A DNA stretch of 64,000 nucleotides, taken from assembly GCF_002836775.1 (NCBI RefSeq), contig NZ_PJAQ01000068.1, positions 248,001 through 312,000 of the forward strand. The letters run 5' to 3'. Position 1 is the first letter of the stretch, and the number at the start of each line of letters is the position of its first letter. Positions 16,713 through 24,006 of the stretch are shown here, piece after piece. The notes beneath the pieces were generated by a model. The model was not told where the DNA came from and did not search any database. It was given only the letters and a program-made list of their open reading frames with translations. A program made the translations under genes and the position numbers. This stretch comes from Colwellia sp. 12G3 (GTDB lineage Bacteria; Pseudomonadota; Gammaproteobacteria; Enterobacterales; Alteromonadaceae).

Positions 16713-16934
16713 ATGACAACTAAATTATTACCAACAGGATATGTTATCTCAAAAGTACTTCAACGAGTAACAAATCAAACGGGATACTGTTTTGAAATGA
16801 TCAACTGTTGTTTTTATGATTTTGCCATCTTCAATTTAAGGCACAAAGAAGTGGTTTCATTCGATGAAGTAGAAAGACTTTGGGAAGAAAATGCAGCCCC
16901 AAACTTACATGTGTATCTATATGATGCTGCCTAA
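16713..16934 (+). CDS. Hypothetical small protein
   Basis: 73-residue protein with CAGGAGA before its ATG. It contains several Cys and Phe residues (GYCFEMINCCFYDF). I recognise no family. It lies between two copies of the same promoter, the second beginning at its own stop codon. Confidence 0.55.
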   Translation: MTTKLLPTGYVISKVLQRVTNQTGYCFEMINCCFYDFAIFNLRHKEVVSFDEVERLWEENAAPNLHVYLYDAA

Positions 16935-16995
16935 ATTGGTCCAATATACAGTTCAGTTTTCTCTTTTTGACGAAAGAATTAGCTGAGAGACAATA
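16935..16995 (+). promoter_or_regulatory. Promoter B with an ATTGGTCCAAT palindrome
   Basis: ATTGGTCCAAT (16935-16945) lies upstream of TTGACG (16967-16972), a 17-base spacer and ACAATA (16990-16995). It matches promoter A in order and spacing and drives the run of small genes from 17038. Confidence 0.6.
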
Positions 16996-17037
16996 GGCAA
17001 CTTATTAACAATTAACTTTAATTTACTAAGCATATAA

Positions 17038-17253
17038 ATGACTAGATATATAGACGACCAAAAAATAAGACAGCTTATAGAAAATTTTAAGACACAAGAA
17101 AACTCTGAATATTTAATTTTGTGCTTAAGCTCCAGATTAATTGAACTGTGTATTCAATATGACCTGACCACCTCAGAAGAAGAACAAATATTTATACGAG
17201 ATATTTATGCAACAAAAGATATCCGTTTTGAAGACTTAAACAAAACTCATTAG
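17038..17253 (+). CDS. Hypothetical small protein
   Basis: 71-residue soluble, helical, acidic protein. It is followed 9 bases later by the next gene, so both probably share promoter B. The ribosome site is weak. No family recognised. Confidence 0.5.
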   Translation: MTRYIDDQKIRQLIENFKTQENSEYLILCLSSRLIELCIQYDLTTSEEEQIFIRDIYATKDIRFEDLNKTH

Positions 17254-17262
17254 GAGATAATT

Positions 17263-17541
17263 ATGCCATTAATTTTAGCGCTAAAAGATAAAGAAAAGTT
17301 ATTTATAAATGCTCAAACATTACAAGTTCACTTGGAGGGAGAAGGTGTTGAGCTAACAGATTTAGAGAATGGTTCAATGACTACTTGTAAATTAAACAAT
17401 ATTAAAGAAGTAACCAATGGTGTTTGTTTGAAGTTAGCTCGTATATCTAAAGGTTATGCTGAGTTCGTTTTCTTTACCAGCTTCAATAATAAGATTTACC
17501 GAGAAAGCTACCTAAATAAGGTGGGAGTAAACTCAATTTAA
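17263..17541 (+). CDS. Hypothetical small beta-rich protein, faintly CsrA-like
   Basis: 92 residues with TAGGAG before the ATG. The start MPLILALKDKEKLFIN and the end FVFFTSFNNKIYRESYL resemble, in pattern only, the first and last strands of CsrA (M-L-LTR---GE--IG and V-I-APKEVSVHREEI) separated by a longer middle. The similarity is weak, but it parallels the clearer enlarged CsrA-like gene at 9759. It could equally be an unrelated beta-barrel. Confidence 0.5.
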   Translation: MPLILALKDKEKLFINAQTLQVHLEGEGVELTDLENGSMTTCKLNNIKEVTNGVCLKLARISKGYAEFVFFTSFNNKIYRESYLNKVGVNSI

Positions 17542-17641
17542 GAGCCTATAAATGTTCAAAAGCAATAATTACAGCGTTTTTGACAGCATAAAACGACATG
17601 TTACAAAGACACTGGTTTTACTATTTTTTTAGGGGGCAGCT

Positions 17642-17836
17642 TTGAAAGATAAAGAATTAGATATAGAAGAAATAGTAGAGTATTTCCATCAACAACTTGA
17701 GGAGTGCCACATGAGTCCAAAACAACTTTATGGCTTATCGTGCATGCTACTCCGAGAAGTTGCGAGTACCAAAAGTCATTTTTATTCATTAGCTCATTTT
17801 CATAAATTTGAATCTGAGTACAACAGAAAATTATAA
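17642..17836 (+). CDS. Hypothetical small protein with TTG start
   Basis: 64 residues. The TTG start is favoured because the strong ribosome site AGGGGG lies about 6 bases upstream; an internal ATG occurs at codon 24. The product is helical and rich in Glu, His and Leu. No family recognised. It is third in the run of small genes from promoter B. Confidence 0.5.
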   Translation: MKDKELDIEEIVEYFHQQLEECHMSPKQLYGLSCMLLREVASTKSHFYSLAHFHKFESEYNRKL

Positions 17837-17870
17837 GTTATTAATAAATTAAATCATAAAGGGAAAAAAC

Positions 17871-18446
17871 ATGAAAACATCTTTAATGCTATGTGTTGTT
17901 ATCGTTGGCTTTATTTCAAGTGGCTGTAGCTCTTCTGTCGAAGAACAAGTACATGAATTTAAGGTAAATCAACAAAAAGAAAAACAAGAGGAAGCTGAAA
18001 AAACAGTTGATAACATTCCTGACTGGTTTTTAGAGGAGGAACCAAGTGCAACGACACTACTGAGTGGAAAAGGAACTATAAGAAGAGGCAGCCCTGTATC
18101 AGCTTTGCAAGATGCTAAAACCCTAGCTTTGTATGATTTAGCACAAAAGCTAAAAAATAATGTTTCTGGCATATCCAAACTTTATCAAAATAATTTGGAT
18201 GTAAAGAATAGCTCTAGCTCACAGTTAGCGATTGAAGCGATCGTTAAACAAACAGACGTTACTGGTTATGTTATCCATAAAAAAGAATTGATTGCTGAAA
18301 ATGGTAGTTACCGGGCATTTATTTGGCTTGTTTGGGATGTTGAGAATGCGGTTAATCAATACCAACAGAATTTACAAAACTCTAAAGGGGCTAAGCAAAG
18401 TGCAAATGAGTTATTTGAAGAGCTTAATAACAAGTCTAGTAATTAA
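17871..18446 (+). CDS. LPP20-like outer-membrane or periplasmic lipoprotein
   Basis: 191 residues. The signal peptide MKTSLMLCVVIVGFISSGCS ends in a lipobox whose Cys19 would be acylated. AAAGGGA precedes the ATG. From residue 49 the sequence IPDWFLEEEP, the GKGT region and SALQDAKTLALYDLAQKL match the pattern of LPP20-type lipoproteins (a PxWF motif followed by an alanine-rich helix). A polar Glu/Lys linker separates lipid anchor and domain. It overlaps the next secreted-protein gene, so the two are probably made together. Confidence 0.7.
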   Translation: MKTSLMLCVVIVGFISSGCSSSVEEQVHEFKVNQQKEKQEEAEKTVDNIPDWFLEEEPSATTLLSGKGTIRRGSPVSALQDAKTLALYDLAQKLKNNVSGISKLYQNNLDVKNSSSSQLAIEAIVKQTDVTGYVIHKKELIAENGSYRAFIWLVWDVENAVNQYQQNLQNSKGAKQSANELFEELNNKSSN

Positions 18447-18714
18447 GTTATTTCTTGTTTCTTCGTTGTGCTTAGCAGGCGAACCTAAATGTGCTGACAA
18501 CTATGAGTACTTAAATTCTTTACTAGATAAAAGCCAAGAAAAAAGTACTCAAGTTGCAGGCACAAGTAAATTGTTGATTGCTAAACAATCTGAAAGTCTA
18601 CATAGAATTCAGGTCATTGAAGGTCAACAGTTATCGCCCCTGGAACTAAAGAAAATTAGCCTGCTAGAGCTGAACTGCAAGAAACAGCTTTCAGATAAAA
18701 TAAAAGATAAGTAA
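18406..18714 (+). CDS. Small exported protein overlapping the lipoprotein gene
   Basis: 102 residues if ATG 18406 is used. This gives a good signal peptide, MSYLKSLITSLVIKLFLVSS followed by LCLAGE, with likely cleavage after LA. The mature part is helical with two cysteines (KCADN and LNCKKQ) that could form a disulfide. The start lies 41 bases inside the lipoprotein gene, and the frame extends further upstream without a better start. No family recognised. Confidence 0.55.
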   Translation: MSYLKSLITSLVIKLFLVSSLCLAGEPKCADNYEYLNSLLDKSQEKSTQVAGTSKLLIAKQSESLHRIQVIEGQQLSPLELKKISLLELNCKKQLSDKIKDK

Positions 18715-18756
18715 GGCCATATAATTACCTTACTGAATAATTAAGGAATTGAGATA

Positions 18757-19839
18757 TTGAATATTAAATGTGTAATCGCCGCTTTACTTATTTTACAAGT
18801 AAGCTTTAAAGCATTTTCTGCAACACCTTTTACAATTGAGTCGTTCATGCAGAAAGGCATTACGGAAACGGAATTAGTAAATCAAATGAAGCATAACTTT
18901 AAGTTAGAAGTGCTCGGAACAAGTAAAGAATTATTATTGAGAACCACTGAGTACTCAAACAAGGGGGTTTCGACCGAAGTTATCAAGCGTTTTGCTTTGG
19001 CCTCAATCCAATTTAATAATGTGGCTGTCAATTATAAAGTTGAAATTGACAAGTTAAAGCTGATTCTTTCCGGTGATTTTGAGATGTCTACCAACGATTA
19101 TGATAACTATGCTGATGCTTATTTTAAAAACAAAATGCTGGCTAATAGAATAGAAGCTATTGCACATAAAGTTAAAATCCTAGAAAAGCAATTGGCAACA
19201 GGTACAAATAAAGGTCAGGCACATGAATTAATAAGGTTGCAGAATGACATATGGAAAACCAGCAGCAAACTTAATGTTTCCGTTAAACAGTTAGCTTTTG
19301 AGGATGTAAGTATTCTTTTGCGTATTGCTAAAAATGAACATATTGAATTGAAAAGAAACTTATCAGATGCCTTTTTATTTGCAAAAAGCTCCTTTGGGGT
19401 AGAACACAAAGATCTTGATGTATCAATACACCAAAGTGGTGAACATATGTGGAGTGCAAAGGTAGACATAACCATGGATTGGGAAAAGTTAATATCTACT
19501 TTGCCATCAAGTATAAAAGTACATACATGTGAAATATATGGTAATGAATATTACATGCTAGAGAAACCTTTAAATGGTTGGAATGAGTCCGTTAACTCTG
19601 TATTAAGCAAAAATAAAGTATTAACAATTGACTTGAACGGTACTGTTAAAGAGCTTGTTTATGGTATGGGAAATCATTGCGGGAGCTTTTTTGAGGGAGG
19701 TAGTCGTTTTACGCTCTTAAAAAAGGCAACATTTGAATTTCATATTTGGGCTAGGGAGGGTGCTGATATTGTACAAAGATTCGAAGGCATTCATTTAAAT
19801 GAACACAATTCTCAGTCATCAAAGTTAATTGGTTATTAA
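18757..19839 (+). CDS. Exported protein of unknown function
   Basis: 360 residues starting at TTG, with TAAGGA about 10 bases upstream. The signal peptide (MNIKCVIAALLILQVSFKAF, cleaved after SA) only makes sense from this TTG. The middle is helical (residues about 80-200), and the end contains beta strands and Cys residues (VHTCEIYGNEYYMLE and GNHCGSF) that look like a small domain. It lies third in a chain of exported or membrane genes (17871-20182) on the same strand. Confidence 0.6.
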   Translation: MNIKCVIAALLILQVSFKAFSATPFTIESFMQKGITETELVNQMKHNFKLEVLGTSKELLLRTTEYSNKGVSTEVIKRFALASIQFNNVAVNYKVEIDKLKLILSGDFEMSTNDYDNYADAYFKNKMLANRIEAIAHKVKILEKQLATGTNKGQAHELIRLQNDIWKTSSKLNVSVKQLAFEDVSILLRIAKNEHIELKRNLSDAFLFAKSSFGVEHKDLDVSIHQSGEHMWSAKVDITMDWEKLISTLPSSIKVHTCEIYGNEYYMLEKPLNGWNESVNSVLSKNKVLTIDLNGTVKELVYGMGNHCGSFFEGGSRFTLLKKATFEFHIWAREGADIVQRFEGIHLNEHNSQSSKLIGY

Positions 19840-19891
19840 AAGTAATTGTATTTTAAAGTCACCACTATTTAAATTAATTAGAGATGAAACC

Positions 19892-20182
19892 ATGACAGAT
19901 AGAGAAGTTGATAACTTGATGATTTGTGCAATATTATACACTTGTATGCCTTTATTTATATTAGCTTTTTCCCCCTTAGACCTATTAGGAGTCAAGCTAT
20001 TAATCCTTAATGTGGTCAACCTTACTATTTCTTATTACTTCTACCAAAGATGGTATTCAAAACCTCTAAAGAGCAATTCGTTAAATATTTTAGCGTTATA
20101 TGTATTTTCTTTTTCACTAAGCTTTTTGCTGATACCAATGTCCCATAAAAAGTACTGGAAAAGCCTTGGAATAAAAAAATAA
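19892..20182 (+). CDS. Small membrane protein with about three spans
   Basis: 96 residues from ATG 19892, which is preceded by GAGATG. Hydrophobic segments are ICAILYTCMPLFILAFSPL, LLILNVVNLTISYYFY and ILALYVFSFSLSFLLI. It ends in a basic tail. No family recognised. It is the last of the exported or membrane gene chain. Confidence 0.55.
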   Translation: MTDREVDNLMICAILYTCMPLFILAFSPLDLLGVKLLILNVVNLTISYYFYQRWYSKPLKSNSLNILALYVFSFSLSFLLIPMSHKKYWKSLGIKK

Positions 20183-20215
20183 GTTACTAAAGTCATTCTT
20201 TCATGGAAGGTAAAA

Positions 20216-20344
20216 GTGATAAAGAATGGACTAAATATATATAGTGAATTAGATGAGTACAGCAACTCAGATGGAAAATATCTACTACCAGTGCCACCAA
20301 ATTGCATTTTAGTTTGCCACCATAAGCTCTTTAAACCAACATAA
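20216..20344 (+). CDS. Possible 42-residue peptide
   Basis: GTG start with GGAAGG 6 bases upstream; the product has LLPVPPNCILVCHHKLF near its end. A short soluble peptide with two cysteines. Evidence is limited to the ribosome site and its position behind the membrane-protein gene. The rest of 20183-20506 shows nothing clear. Confidence 0.3.
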   Translation: MIKNGLNIYSELDEYSNSDGKYLLPVPPNCILVCHHKLFKPT

Positions 20345-20506
20345 AGCCTAGGTCAAAAAAGGATCACTTTGATACGTTAGCCCTGACTTATCTACCGACA
20401 AGTGATCCGACAAAGCAGTCCTTAACTCTTTATAATTTAATGGCAAAAAACATTCTGCCCTACATACCAATAAAATTGCTTATTTTCATTTTACAAATAT
20501 CTTTAC

Positions 20507-21286
20507 TTAAGAATCAAACACCTGATTAAAAAGGTCAAGATTTGGCTCTTTCTCCTTATTTTCATTCAATCCTTTCCCTAGCATTATCTGGTCACTGTCC
20601 AAGTAACCTCGATAATATTCAGAACTAGTGGGTATAGATATCTTTTTACAAGTCCCTAATTCACCGTGTTTTTCCTCATACCATTTAGCTGCTATTTCAA
20701 ACCTAGCATTAACTGGTATTAGTTGGTTACCTCCTATATAATCCTTTCCTTCTTTACGCTTTCGCTCTCTATCCATAGTACGGAATCTATCTGCTAATCC
20801 ATCAACTAATCCAAATTGATAATCTTCAATATTCCCCTTAGAAAACGCTTCACCTGAAAGATACCTACCTTCTTTATAAACATCAGTCATTTTCCTTATG
20901 ATACTCATCGCAGCTAAGAAAGTTTCCACTGCTATATCAATGGAATACTGCTCTCCTGTAAAGTCGATATCTAAATTGAAATAATCATCGCTTTCTTTTG
21001 GATCCCCAAATGCAGTAAAAACTTCTGTTGAAGCGCATATGGCATTAATAAGTGACCTTTCTATTATTTGCTGAATAGGTAGTATTTTTGTGATCATGTT
21101 CATTTTTTCTTTTTCAACATCTTCAAGCTTCACAATTAACCCATACTTTTTCATTAACTTATTTGCTTGTAATAATGCAACCTGGGCTTCATGTTCACTG
21201 CTATTATCTCCTGTACCTTTCGCTAAACATGCTCTTATTTTGCTTTTAATACGATCAATTTTTTGCTCTGAGGTTCTTTCTTTCAT
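20507..21286 (-). CDS. DUF2786 domain protein
   Basis: 259 residues. The N-terminal 45 residues (KIDRIKSKIRACLAKG, then EHEAQVALLQANKLMKKYGL) fit the DUF2786 helix pattern of a KIxxLLA-type start and EAxxAxxxAxxLMxKYGL. The family is common in phages and mobile elements, and its function is unknown. The remainder is helical. It begins the leftward gene series that runs back to the DUF4102 integrase. Confidence 0.75.
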   Translation of the reverse strand: MKERTSEQKIDRIKSKIRACLAKGTGDNSSEHEAQVALLQANKLMKKYGLIVKLEDVEKEKMNMITKILPIQQIIERSLINAICASTEVFTAFGDPKESDDYFNLDIDFTGEQYSIDIAVETFLAAMSIIRKMTDVYKEGRYLSGEAFSKGNIEDYQFGLVDGLADRFRTMDRERKRKEGKDYIGGNQLIPVNARFEIAAKWYEEKHGELGTCKKISIPTSSEYYRGYLDSDQIMLGKGLNENKEKEPNLDLFNQVFDS

Positions 21287-21447
21287 AGATTAGTCCTTTC
21301 AAATAAAAACACTCATACGAATGCTTCTATTTAGAAATTTTATTATTTGCCGTTATTTTTCTTAGCCCTGAAACAAATACTAGGCTTAGTAGAGTTGAGG
21401 ATTTGAAATACACCAGGGTATTAAAATGACATTAAACGTATTTACTT

Positions 21448-21639
21448 TTAATCAATATCATTTGTGAAAGCCCAGATAAGGGCACCAACCCAACCAAAAA
21501 GCATCCAACCTAAAAACAAGTTCAGAATAAGTATTGCTTTAGCATTCCTATGATTTCTCTTTGAAGCGATAATTGCAGGAGTTAGATATATTAATAAAGC
21601 AATAATACCTAGAAAAATAAACAATATGACTTCCATCAC
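21448..21639 (-). CDS. Superinfection-immunity-like small membrane protein
   Basis: 63 residues. The pattern of a hydrophobic N-terminus, YLTPAIIASKRNHRNAKAIL, then LNLFLGWMLFGWVGALIWAF matches the Superinf_immunity (T4 Imm-like) family, small two-span inner-membrane proteins. In phage T4, Imm blocks DNA entry of related phages. Many chromosomal copies exist whose role is unproven. Here it sits within an accessory block, consistent with phage exclusion, but that is inference. Confidence 0.75.
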   Translation of the reverse strand: MMEVILFIFLGIIALLIYLTPAIIASKRNHRNAKAILILNLFLGWMLFGWVGALIWAFTNDID

Positions 21640-21720
21640 AACTCCTTAATAACTATTGAATGAACATAAAGTATGGAAAAAATAGCAGTGTAAATGTAAT
21701 GCTCTATCACTCTAGAATAT

Positions 21721-22551
21721 TCAAATGGCATCAGCGGCTCCTTGTTCAGCAGCTTTTTTGTACCAATAGATGGCTTCTGCTGTATCTTCAAAACCGCCAT
21801 TAACATCATCATATATAAGTGCTAAATTAAATTGGGCTTGAACATCCCCTTGTTCGGCAGCTTTTTTGTACCAACAGATTGCTTCTGACATATCTGCAAA
21901 ATCACCATTAACATCATCATATATAAGCGCTAAATTAAATTGGGCATCAACATCCCCTTGTTCAGCAGATTTTTTGTACCAATGGATTGCTTCTGATGTA
22001 TCTGCAAAATCACCATTAACATCATCATATATAAGCGCTAAATTAAATTGGGCATCAGCATCCCCTTGTCCAGCCGCTTTTTTGTACCAATAGATTGCTT
22101 CTGATGTATCTTCAAAACTGCCATTAGCATCATCATATATATGAGCTAAGTTAAATTGCGCTTGGACAAGTCCATTCAGAGCTGGACCTTTATAAAGCTC
22201 TATTGCTTTCTCGTAGTTTTGCTCAGTACCTAAACCATCATGGTGCATTAGTGCTAAATGGTATTTAGCTTTAATAGAGTTCTGTTCTGCTGTTTTAGTA
22301 TTCCAAAATAAAGCTTCTTTATAATTTTGGGTTGTTTTGTCTCCATTCAAATACATCAATTCAAGTTCGTACTGTGATTCTTCGCCCCCATTTTCAGCAG
22401 CAGTTATTGCTTGATCAAATGAAGACTGTGCAAAGCAAGCAGGCATAAATAACAAAGTAATAAATAACCATTTAACAGAAGTCATAGACCAGTTAAATGT
22501 TCTGTTTAAATTGGGGGAAATCCATTGGTTGGAATTTTGTTTGTAGCTCAT
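21721..22551 (-). CDS. Sel1-repeat (TPR-like) exported protein, C-terminus truncated
   Basis: 276 residues from ATG 22551, which has CAGGAG 8 bases upstream. A signal-like segment (SVKWLFITLLFMPACFA) precedes about six 36-residue Sel1 repeats of the form AQFNLALIYDDVNGDFADTS then EAIHWYKKSAEQGDVD. The last three repeats are almost identical, also at DNA level. The protein ends as GAADAI, in mid-repeat, where GCCATTTGA replaces the GCCCAATTTAA seen in earlier repeats, so a small deletion cut off the tail. Sel1 proteins are scaffolds for protein interactions. Its 5' leader is duplicated upstream of the gene at 22934. Confidence 0.75.
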   Translation of the reverse strand: MSYKQNSNQWISPNLNRTFNWSMTSVKWLFITLLFMPACFAQSSFDQAITAAENGGEESQYELELMYLNGDKTTQNYKEALFWNTKTAEQNSIKAKYHLALMHHDGLGTEQNYEKAIELYKGPALNGLVQAQFNLAHIYDDANGSFEDTSEAIYWYKKAAGQGDADAQFNLALIYDDVNGDFADTSEAIHWYKKSAEQGDVDAQFNLALIYDDVNGDFADMSEAICWYKKAAEQGDVQAQFNLALIYDDVNGGFEDTAEAIYWYKKAAEQGAADAI

Positions 22552-22685
22552 ATTTATATCTCCTGAATGTTTATTAGAAAGCAGATTTTCTGCCTTCATT
22601 TATATAAACGGATATAAAATGTTGGAATTAACATTTAAATTAAATTATTTTTAAAAACAATTTAATTAACTAATTTAACCTTAGG
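22552..22685 (-). repeat. Duplicated 5' leader, copy A
   Basis: About 130 bases closely similar to 23774-23905. Each copy ends in the ribosome site CAGGAGATA of a leftward gene. Shared blocks include CTCCTGAATGTTTATT, a GTTTATxTAAAxG hairpin arm, GAATTAACATTTAA and TTTAAAAACAATTTAATT. Bases 22686-22933 hold nothing else clear. Confidence 0.75.
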
Positions 22686-22933
22686 ATCGTATGGTTAAAT
22701 TAGATGTATTATAAGGGGGGGGTTGATTTATAAGGTGGGAATTTTTAGCGTCAACTAACATTACTGGTGAAAACCCTTGTTTTTTCAGACTTTTCATACC
22801 AACTAACCGGATGTTGATTTTTTAGATTTGCACCAATTTGTAAAACCACTAAAATTCTCTCTTTTTTTAATCGTCTTTTAAGTTGATGTCTAATTGAAAA
22901 ATACACATAAGCTCGGTTTATTGTTGAGTAGTA

Positions 22934-23773
22934 TTAATTATCCGCCCCTTTAATAGACCACCCAGCAGCATACAAAATACTTTTATCATAAGTAGAGTCT
23001 AATGATGTGTTTTTATCGATAATTACCTCATAAGCTCTAACTCTACTAATCTTAACGTTACTTTCAAGACCTAATCCTATCTTTTTTAGGCCAGATGATG
23101 TTTCAAGAATATCATCTATTGAATTGGCTGGTAGGTTAGTTATTCTTTGTACTTTTTGTGTTTTTGTAATCTTAGTTTTTTTCTTGGCTTTTGCTTTATT
23201 CCTTTTGTCGGTAAACCTTGCGATTGCCTTTGGGTAATTAATAGAGCGTAAGAAGTTTATTAACGAAGTTTCATTTAAAAAGTTATTACTTATAGCGCTA
23301 ACATGAAAACCTTTTAGCTTCTTTTTTTCAATGGGACTCAACTTTAAATGAAGTTTTTGTAGATCAAGGTGAATCTTACAAATTCCATTTTCAACAATTA
23401 TTAATTTGATAATGTTATTAATTATTTTATCTCCAATTCCGACATATACTTCTTCTAGTTCCTTTGTCTTTTTTTCTGATTTTTCTTGCTCTAATTCCTT
23501 TACCCTTTGCTCTTGTTTTTTAGCACCTTGATCTAAAGAGGAATCAAAAGATTGTTGCTCAATACCTTTAATCTGGCAGAACTCTTCCATCATCAAGTGT
23601 ATAGCTGTGGGGAAAGGTATTTCCACCTCCTCATTTGATTTTTCAGAGTGTTTCTCTTGAAGGTAGTCCCGAATGGCTCTAAGCATATTACTACCTGAAG
23701 CACTCATAGGTGTTTTCCTAACGACTACAGGGCTATCAATTCGTAATATTTTTGTATTTTGTTGGTAGATCAT
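22934..23773 (-). CDS. Hypothetical protein sharing the Sel1 gene's leader
   Basis: 279 residues. It has a basic, Lys-rich coil near residues 85-110 (KEQEQRVKELEQEK-like) and a second basic stretch, TDKRNKAKAKKKTKITKTQK, near 190-210 that could bind nucleic acid. No signal peptide, catalytic motif or family recognised. Its 5' region (23774-23905) is a near copy of the leader of the Sel1-repeat gene, so the two are likely regulated alike. Confidence 0.6.
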   Translation of the reverse strand: MIYQQNTKILRIDSPVVVRKTPMSASGSNMLRAIRDYLQEKHSEKSNEEVEIPFPTAIHLMMEEFCQIKGIEQQSFDSSLDQGAKKQEQRVKELEQEKSEKKTKELEEVYVGIGDKIINNIIKLIIVENGICKIHLDLQKLHLKLSPIEKKKLKGFHVSAISNNFLNETSLINFLRSINYPKAIARFTDKRNKAKAKKKTKITKTQKVQRITNLPANSIDDILETSSGLKKIGLGLESNVKISRVRAYEVIIDKNTSLDSTYDKSILYAAGWSIKGADN

Positions 23774-23905
23774 AATTCTATCTCCTGAATGTTTATTTAA
23801 AGACAGATTTCAGTCTTCATTTAAATAAACGGAGATAAGCCGTTAGAATTAACATTTAATTAAAGTTATTTTAAAAACAATTTAATTTACTAACTTAACC
23901 TTAGA
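23774..23905 (-). repeat. Duplicated 5' leader, copy B
   Basis: Second copy of the leader described at 22552-22685. Here GTTTATTTAAA and TTTAAATAAAC form an inverted repeat with an imperfect stem extending through GAAGACTGAAATCTGTC, ending just before AGGAGATAGAATT and the ATG. Confidence 0.75.
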
Positions 23906-24006
23906 AGTTTATCTGCGATTAAACGTGATGGTTGAGCTATAAGATAGTGGTCAAGAATAGCAATTATTGAAATTTATCTAAGGCTTCTGGAGAGAATACA
24001 TAGCCA

